DNA from: Leptospira sanjuanensis
Lineage (GTDB): Bacteria; Spirochaetota; Leptospiria; Leptospirales; Leptospiraceae
Direction of reading: 5' to 3'
NCBI RefSeq assembly: GCF_022267375.1
Contig: NZ_JAIZBH010000001.1
Span: 3,053,501-3,117,500 of the forward strand
DNA: 64,000 bases
The notes beneath the pieces are model-generated. The model did no database searches, had not been told where the DNA came from, and saw only the letters and a program-made list of their open reading frames with translations. The position numbers were made by a program, and so were the translations under genes. Positions 9,586 to 32,778 of this stretch are shown piece by piece. Position 1 is the stretch's first letter, and every line of letters begins with the position of its first letter.

Positions 9586-10395
9586 ATGAACCCTTCCTCG
9601 TTTTACTTTCGATTCGCGTGCTTTACGATTTCATTTTTTATTCTCCATTCTCCCTTGACTCCGCAAAGCGGACAAACGTCGAACGAAAAGAAGATCGAGA
9701 TTCTCATCCCCGACGGCACGAGCGGCGATTCAAATTGGGGAAAGGACGTTCTCCCCTTCGAGGACATCGATCTTTTGGGAGACGCAAGCGAGGAGAATTC
9801 CAAAAGTCTTTTTGAAAAAGCAAAAGAAGGTTTCTTAAGTTCCGTGGATCGTTTTCGCAAATCGAGCGATCTCGCCGACGCAAAACGAAAAGAATTCGAT
9901 CAACGGACGTTCGAAGCGGATCGTTACGATTGGCAGAAACAAAATCGACGCGAGAATTTCGAACGCGCTCTTGCAAGGGACTTAAACAAGTCAAGGTCGG
10001 ACGCGATTCATCTTCTCGTCGCTGCGATATATTCTTTGGAAAAAATTCAGAACGAGAAGGTGAGAGATGGCGATCAGTTCCGCGAATTGCAAGCCGGGAT
10101 TTATCGTGAATACATCAAGCATCAACTCGCTCTCAAAAATTTTATGCAAGCGATGGATCTTTTGGAAAGATACATCCAAATCGGGAACAAGTATTACGAA
10201 GATGCGGAGGCTCAGGGTTTTCTCGCGAACTGTTACGAACGGGCCTATCGTCTTTCCAAAAAGAATCGGGACGATCAAGCTCGGGAGAAATACGATATTC
10301 TCCGGAAGAAACACGGTTTGTTGTATGCGGAGTATAAGTTCGGGAAGAACTCTCCGGATTATAAGGAATTCTCCAGAGAACTTTTTAAAGATTAA
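9586..10395 (+). CDS. Secreted helical (TPR-like) protein, 269 aa
   Basis: I use ATG 9586 ([10 protein letters not shown]) because it opens directly into a signal peptide ending near TPQSG; the frame continues upstream to a GTG at 9556. The mature protein is mostly charged alpha-helix: an acidic stretch ([17 protein letters not shown]), a long helix to residue 130, and a TPR-like C-terminal half ([34 protein letters not shown]). Size, secretion signal and helical content would also suit a periplasmic flagellar sheath or coiling protein of Leptospira, but I cannot confirm such homology. A bidirectional hairpin follows the stop. Confidence 0.6.
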   Translation: MNPSSFYFRFACFTISFFILHSPLTPQSGQTSNEKKIEILIPDGTSGDSNWGKDVLPFEDIDLLGDASEENSKSLFEKAKEGFLSSVDRFRKSSDLADAKRKEFDQRTFEADRYDWQKQNRRENFERALARDLNKSRSDAIHLLVAAIYSLEKIQNEKVRDGDQFRELQAGIYREYIKHQLALKNFMQAMDLLERYIQIGNKYYEDAEAQGFLANCYERAYRLSKKNRDDQAREKYDILRKKHGLLYAEYKFGKNSPDYKEFSRELFKD

Positions 10396-10449
10396 ACGAA
10401 ATCGAATTTTCAAACACGGTCAATGCCGGTTTCAAAATTCGAATCGTTT
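10394..10449. terminator. Long hairpin between convergent genes
   Basis: Arms AAACGAAATCGAATTTT (10394-10410) and AAAATTCGAATCGTTT (10434-10449) pair with one small bulge, and the intervening bases contain a second inner pairing (AAAC..CGG with CCGGTTT). It overlaps the stop of the plus-strand gene and precedes the stop of the minus-strand gene, so it can act as a two-way terminator. Confidence 0.6.
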
Positions 10450-10469
10450 ACGCGGAGCGCGGCGGTTGA

Positions 10470-11297
<828 letters not shown>

Positions 11298-11335
11298 CGT
11301 ATTTATTGTAACACTAACCAGCGGATTTTCCCGGG

Positions 11336-13257
<1,922 letters not shown>

Positions 13258-13261
<4 letters not shown>

Positions 13262-14607
13262 GCAAGGATCCTTCCTTTCAGAGTCGCGCTGGTCGCGCTC
13301 TCGATTTGAACGGAAACCGTAGTACCGATCAGATCGGCCGCGTTCTTTCCTTCCGGAAGGGGAAACACGGTCATTCTTCCGCAGGGAGTTCTTCCGCAGA
13401 GTTGTTTTTCCGACTTGCGGGAAGTGTTCTCAATCAAAATGGAATATACTCTTCCGATACGAGCGCGGTTTTGTTCGTGAGAAAGCGAAGTTTGTAAGTC
13501 TACGAGTTTGGTTAGCCGAGCGGACTTCGTTTCTTCGGGAACGTTGTCCGGAAGTTTTCTCTGCGCCATCGTTCCTTCGCGCTCGGAATACTTGAACATG
13601 AACGCCATGTCGAACTGAACTTCGCGAACGACCGCGAGAGTGTCTTCGAATTCTTCGTCGGTTTCGTTCGGAAATCCTACGATGATATCGGTCGTAATTC
13701 CCACATCGGGAACGATGCTGCGGATTTCTTTGACGACATCCAAAAATTCTTCCTTGGAATAAGAACGTTTCATCTCTTCCAAAACTCTCGTGTTTCCCGC
13801 TTGCAGAGGAAGATGAATGTTCGGACAAAAACGGGGATTCTCCGCCATCAACCGAAGGAGATGCACCGGAAAATCCTTCGGGTGCGGAGAAGTAAAACGG
13901 ATTCTTTCGATGGTCGTTTCATCGAGAAGCATTTTGATCAGACCGGCAAAGTCGGTTCCTTGTTCTTTGTAGGAATTTACGTTTTGCCCGAGAAGCGTTA
14001 CCTGACGGATTCCCTTTTCCGCAAGATCCTGCACTTCGCGCACGATACTTTTCGGATCGCGGCTGCGTTCTCTTCCCCGCGTATAAGGTACGACACAAAA
14101 AGTGCAGAAATTATTGCAACCTCTCATGATCGTCACGAAGGCTTGGATTCCGTTGACGACCCTCGGTTCGATTTCGTCGTAGGTTTCGATCTTGGAAAGA
14201 CGGGTGAGAGCGATGGAATTTTCACCGCCTCGAATTCTTTGAATGAGTTCGGGAAGACTTCTGTAATTGTCCGGTCCTACGACCAAGTCTAGAGGAAGTT
14301 CCTGATGGAACAAATCGTCTCCGAGATTCTGAGCCATACAACCGAGGACGCCGATCACGAGATTCGGATTCCTTTTTTTCAGATAACCGAGAGATTGAAG
14401 ACGGTTGTAGATCTTTGCGTGGGCGTTTTCGCGGATCGCGCAGGTATTTAAGAAGATGATGTCGGAATCCTCGGGGTCAACGGAGGAGGAATATTCAGCG
14501 TCTTTCATCAAACTGGATACAATACCGGAATCATATTCATTCATCTGGCAGCCGTAGGTCTCGATATAGACTTTTCCTGCCTTTTTTTCCAGTTCCAGAA
14601 CGCTCAT
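13258..14607 (-). CDS. miaB: tRNA-2-methylthio-N6-dimethylallyladenosine synthase MiaB
   Basis: Radical-SAM methylthiotransferase that thiomethylates i6A37 of tRNAs. The UPF0004 N-terminal domain shows [10 protein letters not shown] with [11 protein letters not shown] and GVLGCMAQ, giving the three Cys of the auxiliary cluster. The radical-SAM motif is CNNFCTFC (CxxxCxxC) in the middle, followed by [10 protein letters not shown], typical of MiaB rather than MtaB or RimO. The end has a TRAM-like segment ([23 protein letters not shown]). At 449 residues it is full length. It is translationally coupled to the permease gene and divergent from the J-domain-like gene. Confidence 0.95.
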
Positions 14608-14670
14608 AGGACTGAATTTCTGCTTGCAGGACGGGCTGTAAAGGGGTTTTCCATAGATAGGAAGAGCCCT

Positions 14671-15270
14671 ATGGCAGTGAATACCAAACCGGATTATTAT
14701 AGGCTTTTGGATGTTTCTCGGAATTCCGACCTGAGAAAAATCGAGACCGCATACCGGGATTATTTGGAAAAACTGGAATCCGATCCATGGAATCCTTCCC
14801 GAGAATTGGACCGGGAAGAAGGAACACGGGCTTATCTCATACTCAGTTCCCCAAAATCCAGAGAAGAATACGATAAGACCCTGGACTATGAGTTCCTACT
14901 TTTGGACACGACCAAGATTCCGGAAGAATTCGAATCGTTTTATAACGTGCAAAAGTTATCCGAAGGGGAAGAAACCAGAGAATTCTACTCACGATTTTTA
15001 GAATTCAAAAAGGATTTGGAAAATACGTTGAAGAATCTTCGGATCACTGTGTTATTCTTTTTAAGCGCATTTTCGCTCTTAACGATTTTCGCCCTTTTAA
15101 TGGCCTTGGCTCAGAAAAATGGTTTTCTCTCGCCCGGCGTCGAGTTGTTCTACAGAAAGTGGGGAATTCTTTGTTCTGCGGGAATTCTCTTTTCGGGATA
15201 CGCGGTCTTTCGTAAGATCCTGTCGCCGAAGAAGAACAGAATCGAAAAACGTCGGGAACCTATCCATTGA
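14671..15270 (+). CDS. J-domain-like membrane protein lacking HPD
   Basis: Residues 7-70 look like a DnaJ J-domain: [28 protein letters not shown], later [15 protein letters not shown]. The loop that should carry HPD reads SDPWNP, so stimulation of DnaK ATPase is unlikely; this may be a J-like protein with another role. Two transmembrane helices follow at about residues 130-150 ([21 protein letters not shown]) and 167-187 ([16 protein letters not shown]). The stop codon overlaps the TTG start of the next gene (TTGA). Confidence 0.7.
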   Translation: MAVNTKPDYYRLLDVSRNSDLRKIETAYRDYLEKLESDPWNPSRELDREEGTRAYLILSSPKSREEYDKTLDYEFLLLDTTKIPEEFESFYNVQKLSEGEETREFYSRFLEFKKDLENTLKNLRITVLFFLSAFSLLTIFALLMALAQKNGFLSPGVELFYRKWGILCSAGILFSGYAVFRKILSPKKNRIEKRREPIH

Positions 15271-15911
15271 AAACATCACCGAAAAAGAACGATCCGAAAC
15301 ATCTCGCCGAAGAGGAAATCTCCTACTACTATTCCCTTCTTCAAGAAGAATTAACGAACTTTGATTGCGGAGAATTGTGTAAGCCCGACAACGACGGAGT
15401 TCCGTTCTGCTGCATTGCTGATAACGCAGTTCCGACCTTGTATCGATCCGAATTCTCCATGTTGAAAAAAAGAACCGATCTCTGGAAAGTGTGGAAACCC
15501 GAAACGGAAGTCGACAAAAAAATGCTCGCGGAATACGATTCCAAAGAAACGCTCTTTTGCGAATGCAAAGGAATTCAATTTTGTGAAAGAGACAATCGTT
15601 CCATCAGCTGCAGAACCTTTCCGCTGGAACCTTACTTGGATACGAGAGGGGTTTTGATCGGTTTAGTTTTCATGAAAGAATTCACCGGCAAATGTCCGTT
15701 GACGTTGCGAGCGAAAGACATTCGTCAGGAATTCGTGGACTCCCATTTTATTTTTTGGGAAAAACTTCTGTTTCGCTTGGATTCCGAATACGAAACCTTT
15801 TGGAACTCATCCAAATCGTATCGCAGATCCCGTGCGAAAACCGGAAAAAAATTCCCGATCTTCTTTCCGAGTCATTTAAAAGGAAAGAACTATCTGCTGG
15901 AATACGTTTGA
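15267..15911 (+). CDS. Cys-rich YkgJ-like putative metal-binding protein
   Basis: The gene starts at TTG 15267, overlapping the previous stop by four bases, so expression is coupled. The 214-residue product has clustered cysteines: DCGELC and PFCC near residues 34-50, then CECKGIQFC and SCRTFPLEP near 97-120, and GKCPL near 138. This is the arrangement of YkgJ-type zinc or iron-binding proteins (CxxxC, CC, CRxxPxxP). The C-terminus is basic. No signal peptide. Exact metal and function unknown. Confidence 0.6.
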   Translation: MKTSPKKNDPKHLAEEEISYYYSLLQEELTNFDCGELCKPDNDGVPFCCIADNAVPTLYRSEFSMLKKRTDLWKVWKPETEVDKKMLAEYDSKETLFCECKGIQFCERDNRSISCRTFPLEPYLDTRGVLIGLVFMKEFTGKCPLTLRAKDIRQEFVDSHFIFWEKLLFRLDSEYETFWNSSKSYRRSRAKTGKKFPIFFPSHLKGKNYLLEYV

Positions 15912-16139
15912 GTTTTCGAAAGAATCAATCCGACATTAGAATAAAAGAATATTCTTTATTATCCGAAGTAAACGGACGACTTTATCACAAAATTCGTTTC
16001 TACCTTTGTGCGGCCCGTTGACGGGGGATCGACAAAGTTCTGCTTTCTTTCAAGCAATTTTTAACAAGAAGTCGTTTGTCGGACCAAATACGAAGGACTG
16101 AAAAAGAATCGACCGAGAAGAATGTTTTTTACGGTGCGC

Positions 16140-16172
16140 GGATCACTTAGAAAAAACTTTCATAAGTGATCC
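16140..16172 (-). terminator. Hairpin downstream of small lipoprotein gene
   Basis: Perfect 10-bp arms GGATCACTTA (16140-16149) and TAAGTGATCC (16163-16172) with a 13-base loop, 17 bases beyond the stop of the minus-strand lipoprotein gene. No long U tract, so terminator function is inferred from position. Confidence 0.55.
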
Positions 16173-16188
16173 ATTGTATTCGAACTAT

Positions 16189-16656
16189 TTAAACTTCGTC
16201 CGAAACCGACTTTTTGCCCTTAGAAGCGGGTGAAGGTGCCGCGGGCTTTATCTTTTTTGCAAGTTCCCAAGTTTGAACTTGATGGGTGTTGAACGAAAGA
16301 CGTCCCGGTGTGGAAGTATTACCAGCCTGAGTTCCGGCATGATAATTGACCGAAGTTACGCTCCCGGATTCCGCGAGAATAATCACATCCGCTCCACTTT
16401 CTCTCGCCTTTCCCTTAACATATTCGATACAGTGATTCAACTGACCGCAACGAACTTCTACGATTCCGATTTGTTCTACTCTATAATCGGGAACCGCCCT
16501 CATTATTACGTCGATAGGATCCGTTTCGGCAAGAGGCGGGTAATTCTTTCCTGTAATCGTCACATTACCCAATGCAGTAACACAGTTTGTTACGTTAAAC
16601 AGTGCGATCAAAATGAAAGCAAAAATCATTCCGTATTTACGAACGTTAGTCGTCAT
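16189..16656 (-). CDS. Putative lipoprotein, 155 aa
   Basis: The N-terminus (MTTNVRKYGMIFAFILIALFNVTNC) is a lipoprotein signal with Cys at residue 25 as probable lipid-attachment site; the lipobox (VTNC) is of the relaxed spirochaete type. The mature part contains a compact alpha/beta region (VEQIGIVEVRCGQLNHCIEYVKGKARESGADVIILAESG) resembling small stress lipoproteins, and a Lys/Ser/Pro-rich tail. No family name can be given. A hairpin follows it. Confidence 0.6.
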   Translation of the reverse strand: MTTNVRKYGMIFAFILIALFNVTNCVTALGNVTITGKNYPPLAETDPIDVIMRAVPDYRVEQIGIVEVRCGQLNHCIEYVKGKARESGADVIILAESGSVTSVNYHAGTQAGNTSTPGRLSFNTHQVQTWELAKKIKPAAPSPASKGKKSVSDEV

Positions 16657-17388
16657 TAAAAACTAAATTCTCCTTTTGAAAAAATCGTTTTTTAAGGGAA
16701 GGCGCAGCGTCAATTCAAAAACTGGAAAGTTTGATTGTTTAACGAAAAGAAAGGCGGACTAGTTTCATACAGAACCTTAGAACCGCAAGGCTCGGCAATC
16801 TTAACCATAAAACAGTAATATATCTAAAGTCTCATTCAACCGTAAGATCCACTCTCTATTTCAAAAAGGCAATAAAGTAGACCGCCGATCCAACCTTACT
16901 CAAAAATAAACGCATGGATGGCAATAAGCTCACTCGAAATTCATCACTTGAGAATCCTTCCGATTTATAATTTCCAAGTTTCTTTTATTTATTGCGTCTT
17001 AGTTGTTTTTTTCATTCATTAAAATCATTTGCGATTTATAAATAAATTCTCGTTGCGCCCTTTCGAACGATGTTAGTTCAAAAATATAGAATATAATGAC
17101 TGTTTAAACTAATTTTAAATAACACCCTTGATTCGATGAAAAATCAATTGAATCCGAATACAATTTCGTTTAACAAACCATCTTTAAACCAAAAAAATAT
17201 TTTTTTTAAGTTTTTCTAGCGCCACAATAGCGTTCATTTTTTTCATAGTCGAACTGAACTTTTGTATTTTGAACGAATTGCGTCTATTTTGTTAAACGAA
17301 GATGTATAACGTGATAAGTTTGCATCCATTTAGATAACATGCGGATTTCATGATTTTAAAAACAAAAGCTAAAATGAAGAGGTGGGTC
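16657..17388. other. AT-rich gene-free region
   Basis: About 730 bases with no supported gene. The sequence becomes very AT-rich towards the toxin locus (runs of T and A near 17180-17290). It must contain the promoter of the large lipoprotein gene, but I cannot pick out one -35/-10 pair with confidence. Confidence 0.5.
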
Positions 17389-20300
17389 ATGTTTCAGAGT
17401 AGTTGGATATTCAGTAAGATTCGGTTTTATGGAATTATATTTTTAGTTTTTCCATTATTATTTACTTGCGGCTGGTTCGGTAAAGATCAAGGAACCATGG
17501 ATAACGTTGATCTCGCTGCCGCGACTTGGTTAGTAGCGGAACAAATGAAAACACAAGTGAACCAAGAAGGAGTTCCGGTAAAACCAGGTTCTTCCTCCTC
17601 TGCCCCAATCACGCCCGTGAGCGGACTCTTCAATCTTCCTCCGGGTAAACCTGTAGCGGCTACGGCGTTGATGGGAACGATCGATCCAACCGGAACAACG
17701 ATCGTAAACGACTTTGATGGAGACGGGATTCTAAATCAGAATGAAACGTTGTCCAACGTTTGGGTCGCCGATTATCCGCAGATTGAAACGACGATCGCTC
17801 CGCCTGTTACGTTAAAGATCCAAATTCTTAAGAATTCCAGCAATCAAAGTGATCAGATCGTAAGTGAGATCAATTCGAATGATTTCGAGGCTTCTAAAAA
17901 CGAAGGCTCGGAAAAAATTCATCAGAATGAGCTTAATGAAAGAACCGTTCAGTTCCAAGATTCTTTTAGTAATGAGACCGAATTGGGTCAATCAAATGAG
18001 ACGAGCCAAAGTTTCGGAACAGACACAAGTGTTATGGGTATTGCTTCCGTTGGAATGAATTATAGTAGCTCCAATAAAAATAGCTGGAATATAAAAAACG
18101 CAGTTTCAGCGACCACTACAAAATGGGCAGATCGTCCTTTTAAAAATAATTTGGACCGGGATGCTTGGAATTTAAAATCGGATTCTTCCAGCAATAAAGC
18201 AAGGAAATATCGTTCCGATAAATCGGCAAAGATCAATGAAACTTCTACCGTAGAACCGAACGCGGGCGTGGTAAGAGCGGCGCTTTATATCAAAAATCTT
18301 TCCGTAAACATGCCTGTTAAAATTTCAAACATCCTTTGTTCTTTGATGTTTGAAACACCGGCAGGAGAACTCGTACCCATGTCTTCCTTTCGGTTGAGAA
18401 ACGACGACTATAGTCTTTTTGAAGTGGAAGTTTATGGTGGCTCCGAATTCGGTCCCTATGTAGTAGAATTAACAAATCTGAATACCGTCGAAGTTGAGAA
18501 AGCCATCGCTGCAGGTTACACTCCAAAGATCATGATCGTAGATTATGCAATGACTCATGTTCCCGATTCTAATTATAAATCTAACTTACTTAATTTTTCT
18601 GGAAACAATCTAAAGATCATCGAAGAAAACGCAAAGGGTAGAACAGCATTAGTAAAAGTTTATGGTCCCGGTGTTCGGGAAATGTATAGGGTGACAGCAT
18701 TCGACACCCCTAATGTAACCAATCCATGCAATACAACTAGTACGGATGTTTTTTCTCCGGGCATTAGTTTAAAAAAGGCATTAGAACGAATTTCCTGTTC
18801 TGGGAACAATATCACATTCAAAGATTACGTGATCGATCTTTCGGAAGCCGCTCCCACATTAGGTGAATCGAAAATCCATTTAAAAGGAATTCAATCTTTC
18901 GGAGGAATATCGACTAAGGTTCCATGTGTAGACGAAACCAGTACGGGGAGCGATGGTGTAACACGAACAGCGTGCGTACAAAAACCATACAGTCAATGGA
19001 CAACCGAAGAAAAAAATAATTCCGGAGTTTGGGCGATTTATTCTCGGGGTAAATTTTACTCTCCAACGGAATATTGGACGGATGCGGGATCTGTAAGAAA
19101 ATTTGACCCATGGAGAGGAGCCGTTGCCGCACCGATGCTAAAAGGTACCGATTCGATTATTTGGGCGGGTGATAATTACGATTTGGTCTATTTAAATTTC
19201 AAAGATTTCATCAAGGCTGAACAAAAATTCGGAACAAATCCATTAGAAACCGGAAATTCATATCAATTTAATACGAAGTGGGATCTGCAAACAGTCGGAA
19301 CTCATACTTACTATCCTGATACAAATTCTCTTTTCTTAGGGGAAGTAGGTTTCGGAGAAAAAATTGATCTAAAGATTAAATTGGACAAAACAAAATTTCT
19401 CAACCCTAATTTTGGTCTCCCAACGGATACAGGATTGTTCCAATATTACTCGAATTTTAGTTACAATCTTCAAACTTCCACAGATCGATTTGGAATTTCT
19501 GACGCAGCCGACTTCGAATTGAGTATGGGATTCGGAGGAAACCGCACTGATTGGTTTCACATCATAAAGGATTTAAATAATAGTGATCCTTATAAGTTAA
19601 AAAATTGCGGCATTAGTTTAGACTTTATTAATCAAGTCTATAACCTTTGTGTACAATTACCCACATTACATCCGGTTGTCGATCCAGCGGTTAGTTTGGT
19701 TAAATTGTTTATCCGACCATCTCTTAACAACGCGTATCGCAGAACAATCTGGCCACTTCCTTATACGCAAGTTCGTAAAGTCCGAGGGGCGTTAGCTCTT
19801 CCGATTTCCGTTGGAAATTCCACGATTCGAATTTCCGATACAATTGGTCAAATCGAAGTCAACGACCTTTTGTATGTCGAAGGAGATTCCACATCCTATA
19901 AAGTATTACAAGTTTTTAATCCTTTGGCCGATGGATCCTTTGACGTTCTTTTAGAAACAGCGATCCAAACCGACGCTAAAAAGACGACTCCTATCTTTGT
20001 CCCAAGTAAATTGACAAGCCCGGATGTTCGTTTATCCATCGATTCCGGTTTTATTTCCGAATGGAACACATTAGTTCAATCCAGCTTCAATCCAACCGGT
20101 TTTAACCAATCACAATTCCGCCCGATGTTAACCGGCGGTTCCGTTAGTTGTTCGGCAAACCCATTTCATCCGGCCTCTTGTTTAGGGTTCAATCCGGACA
20201 TCAATGCAATCAATTGGATGGGTGTATATAATGAAGGGGTTGCTCTTTGGAATTCTTGGACAGACGGGGGTAACTTCAAAAACTTTCTTGCCGGCGGCTT

Positions 20301-21768
20301 ACTCAGATTAGGTGTAACATCCGGTAAATCCTATCGACTGGAAAGTTTTAATTCCGACTTTATCGCGAGCAGTCATAGCGGCACGAATGCGCTTTCCGCG
20401 ACGGAGATGGTCAATTACGGAGATACTTCCTTCGTAGTCTGGAGACGTGATACCGTTTTATACGGAAGATTCTTTAGAATCAGTACCGGGTTACCTTTAG
20501 GAAATCAATTCACGATCAATACGGCTCCAGTCAATCGATACAACCGATTCGTCCTGAAAGCATATCAAAATAAAGCGGTTCTTGTTTGGGAAAATAATCT
20601 GGATCTATACATGACAATTCGAGATCTTAATTCGTTGGGAACAGTAGGTCCTGCAGAAGCAAAAGTAGTCAGCGTCGATAAGATTAGCGGTCATGCAAAC
20701 TATTGGGATATTGCAGTCGGATTGGATAGAGCCGTAGTATTATACGACGCTTCCACTTTATCTACACAAACGGTTATGACGTCTCCGAATGGTTGTGGTT
20801 TCTGGGGCTGGGAAGCTTGTTATGGAACTCAATTTACCAACACGTACGGTCTTTGGGGAAGAATCTATCGCTTGGACACGGCCGCTTACGTCAGCACAAC
20901 ACAAATATATGGCAATCAGGAATATACGATGGAAGGTTACAATGCTACTTGGAATACCGTCCACGCTTCGGCTTCGAGCGATCGAGTCGCCATTACGATG
21001 GGTTATATAGCTTTTAGAATGGATGGTAGCACAGTTAACATTCCACATTTAGCGGTTATGAATTTAACGACCGGCGGACTTGTATCTTCTCTGAACGGGG
21101 CTACAATGACTGCAGACGTTTACAAGATGTGTGCAACAGAAGGACACGGCGCTACAGTTTATCGAGCTCCAGGTAGCGGTTCATACACGTTTCATATGAC
21201 GGGTGTCAATCTCACTACGGGCGTTATCAGCAACGTCAATCGCGTAATCGATACGAATGTACTCGCAATGACGGTGACATGCTCTGGTGATAAACTCTTA
21301 GCGACTTATACCAAGAACAACGGAGTTTTCTTAAAAATTATCGACTTAAACGCGGAGACTACTGCCCATGCGAATCCGATTCCATTGAGTACCATGACCG
21401 CCGGAACACGGACTCCAGGCAGATCCCAATCAGTCGGTAACAAAATTTTAACGACATGGGACACACTTGATAACGGAAAACAAAGTATCCGCGGAAGAAT
21501 TGTGAACGGTGACACATTTAAACCGATAGGGAGTGACGAATTCTTCATTAGCACGACAAACGAAGGACCACAAACGGCTCCAGTATCCAATCTTAACGGA
21601 GGAGAAGCGTTAGTGACTTGGCTTTCTCAAGATTTAGTTCAACCGAGAATTCGCGGATTCAAACTTAACCTCAACAATCCAGGATCTCTCCAATACGGGC
21701 TCAACAACTTCTTTGTGGCTCCTTTGATCGAAAGGGACTACTCGGTCCGAGCAAGAATCAAATACTGA
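17389..21768 (+). CDS. Large lipoprotein at the head of the Rhs toxin locus
   Basis: I start at ATG 17389 because GAGGTGG lies just upstream and the product opens MFQSSWIFSKIRFYGIIFLVFPLLFTC, a lipoprotein signal with Cys about residue 27; in-frame ATGs also occur at 17374 and 17350. The 1459-residue protein has a calcium-loop-like DFDGDGILNQNETL near residue 105, a Ser/Asn-rich middle, and a C-terminal third with recurring short strands around a Trp (SFVVWRRD, AVLVWENN, ILTTWDTL, ALVTWLSQD), suggesting a beta-propeller. It ends 41 bases before the Rhs lipoprotein gene and is probably co-transcribed. I do not recognise a named family; a surface partner of the Rhs protein is an inference from position. 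Confidence 0.7.
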   Translation: MFQSSWIFSKIRFYGIIFLVFPLLFTCGWFGKDQGTMDNVDLAAATWLVAEQMKTQVNQEGVPVKPGSSSSAPITPVSGLFNLPPGKPVAATALMGTIDPTGTTIVNDFDGDGILNQNETLSNVWVADYPQIETTIAPPVTLKIQILKNSSNQSDQIVSEINSNDFEASKNEGSEKIHQNELNERTVQFQDSFSNETELGQSNETSQSFGTDTSVMGIASVGMNYSSSNKNSWNIKNAVSATTTKWADRPFKNNLDRDAWNLKSDSSSNKARKYRSDKSAKINETSTVEPNAGVVRAALYIKNLSVNMPVKISNILCSLMFETPAGELVPMSSFRLRNDDYSLFEVEVYGGSEFGPYVVELTNLNTVEVEKAIAAGYTPKIMIVDYAMTHVPDSNYKSNLLNFSGNNLKIIEENAKGRTALVKVYGPGVREMYRVTAFDTPNVTNPCNTTSTDVFSPGISLKKALERISCSGNNITFKDYVIDLSEAAPTLGESKIHLKGIQSFGGISTKVPCVDETSTGSDGVTRTACVQKPYSQWTTEEKNNSGVWAIYSRGKFYSPTEYWTDAGSVRKFDPWRGAVAAPMLKGTDSIIWAGDNYDLVYLNFKDFIKAEQKFGTNPLETGNSYQFNTKWDLQTVGTHTYYPDTNSLFLGEVGFGEKIDLKIKLDKTKFLNPNFGLPTDTGLFQYYSNFSYNLQTSTDRFGISDAADFELSMGFGGNRTDWFHIIKDLNNSDPYKLKNCGISLDFINQVYNLCVQLPTLHPVVDPAVSLVKLFIRPSLNNAYRRTIWPLPYTQVRKVRGALALPISVGNSTIRISDTIGQIEVNDLLYVEGDSTSYKVLQVFNPLADGSFDVLLETAIQTDAKKTTPIFVPSKLTSPDVRLSIDSGFISEWNTLVQSSFNPTGFNQSQFRPMLTGGSVSCSANPFHPASCLGFNPDINAINWMGVYNEGVALWNSWTDGGNFKNFLAGGLLRLGVTSGKSYRLESFNSDFIASSHSGTNALSATEMVNYGDTSFVVWRRDTVLYGRFFRISTGLPLGNQFTINTAPVNRYNRFVLKAYQNKAVLVWENNLDLYMTIRDLNSLGTVGPAEAKVVSVDKISGHANYWDIAVGLDRAVVLYDASTLSTQTVMTSPNGCGFWGWEACYGTQFTNTYGLWGRIYRLDTAAYVSTTQIYGNQEYTMEGYNATWNTVHASASSDRVAITMGYIAFRMDGSTVNIPHLAVMNLTTGGLVSSLNGATMTADVYKMCATEGHGATVYRAPGSGSYTFHMTGVNLTTGVISNVNRVIDTNVLAMTVTCSGDKLLATYTKNNGVFLKIIDLNAETTAHANPIPLSTMTAGTRTPGRSQSVGNKILTTWDTLDNGKQSIRGRIVNGDTFKPIGSDEFFISTTNEGPQTAPVSNLNGGEALVTWLSQDLVQPRIRGFKLNLNNPGSLQYGLNNFFVAPLIERDYSVRARIKY

Positions 21769-21809
21769 TTTTACAAAGCGAAACGAACTCGGATTTGAGA
21801 AAAGATAAT

Positions 21810-29317
<7,508 letters not shown>

Positions 29318-29318
<1 letters not shown>

Positions 29319-29789
29319 TGAGTCAAAGCATGGGAATAGATAATCTTCAAATACTACTTTCTCAAATGTTATGTGGGGCACAACTTGAAGCTTTGCATAT
29401 ATATAGTCTCACACTTGAAATAGAGTTTAATCAAATTGGAAGACCACATTTACCATTAACCATATACTTAAATACAAATAATCCCATTTTAAAAATAACT
29501 GATTTAGATCAAAATTCTGAAAAAGATTTTTTCGAACAAAGGAAAATTATTATTTCTGAACTATATTCTTTAATCGGCAACGAAATTAATTCTGTTCAAG
29601 TATCGAAAAAAGGAGAATTAACAATTAGTATATCAGAAAAATCGTTTTTGTTATGTAGATCACCTGAAGAATTTGAAGAAATTTGGATAATAAAAAACCA
29701 AAAAGAGGGCGATTTAAATTCTGAGCCCCTTTGGTATATTTCCTGGTCAGATTGTGATGAAATCTACGTAAACGTTCCTGAGCCTCGCA

Positions 29790-29797
<8 letters not shown>
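29318..29797 (+). CDS. Putative immunity protein for the full-length Rhs toxin
   Basis: Its ATG overlaps the last base of the toxin stop codon (TAATG), a spacing typical of toxin-immunity pairs. The 159-residue product is acidic, has no signal or membrane segment, and is visibly more AT-rich than the rhs gene. No family recognised. Immunity function is inferred from position, size and composition. Confidence 0.6.
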
Positions 29798-32013
<2,216 letters not shown>

Positions 32014-32017
<4 letters not shown>

Positions 32018-32499
32018 AAAAACCAAGTTTTGATATTTTGATTAGAAAGTGTTTTAAGTTTCTTGAATTAGACTACCAATTTCGCTTTGTCAAATCTAAA
32101 AAAGAAAACTGGGGTTATGAGATTTTATATCTGAACGAGACAACGGGAGTCAAAATTATTTACGAATATAGAGAGTCATACATTTTTATAATTTTGTATA
32201 GACTTATTGATGGAGAGCTAATAGAAAATCCTGGGGAAATTTTTCAAAATACTAAATTAAATTGTTTTGGCTTAGATGATATAATAAACTTAAGAAACCC
32301 TTCAGCTTTACTTAGTCCCACTTACGAATATCCGGAAAATTCACATTATTTTAATAAAAAAAATGGATGGGAACAATATGTTTCTGATTTCGCAGAAAAT
32401 CTAAAAACTTATGCAAGCGACGTCTTGAGTGGAAATTTCGAAATTTTTCAAACAATCGACCCAATAGTTAAGGAACGTGCAAACCGTAGGTTTCAATAG
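32014..32499 (+). CDS. Putative immunity protein of cassette 1
   Basis: Overlaps the cassette-1 toxin by four bases. The 161-residue product has features I remember from immunity proteins paired with this toxin tail: LDYQFRFVKS, GVKIIYEYRESYIFIILYRL, LNCFGLDDIINLRNPSALL, and an end IVKERANRRFQ. Cytoplasmic by appearance, AT-rich gene. Function is inferred. Confidence 0.6.
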
Positions 32500-32659
32500 A
32501 GGAGTTGAACCTACCATCCCGCTAACTCTCTTTCCCCGTGGCAGGGATCGAAGCGTGGTCAATAAATTGGTATTTGGAAGTATTGTTTTATTATTTTTCC
32601 TTTCTTTCAATTTATTGACCGGAGCTGAGAGCGCGTTCCTGCGGGAGCAGGAGCCACCC
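32500..32659 (+). repeat. Junction J2 with hairpin
   Basis: GGCAGGGATCGAAGCGT precedes perfect 13-bp arms GGTCAATAAATTG (32557-32569) and CAATTTATTGACC (32608-32620) with a 38-base loop, then GGAGCTGAGAGC. The outermost base pair is G-C here but A-T in J1, a compensatory change that keeps the stem. Confidence 0.7.
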
Positions 32660-32778
32660 GAAACCAAATACGATTTACTGGGTCGTGTGACTCGAATCGA
32701 TTATCCGGAACATCCGATTTCACACGGAAGGATGAGAGCTTGCTACGAATACGGAAGCGCAGGATATATCGAAGGGAT
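32660..32778 (+). pseudogene. Rhs cassette 2, 5' fragment (interrupted by IS66)
   Basis: Rhs homology begins at GAAACCAAATACGATTTAC (ETKYDLLG) and continues to EYGSAGYIEG, where the IS66 element enters inside an 8-bp duplicated target. The upstream J2 frame encodes a hydrophobic leader (VNKLVFGSIVLLFFLSFNLLTGAES). After the insertion point the frame ends within two codons. Removing the element and one target copy restores the frame to the 3' part at 35101. Confidence 0.8.
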
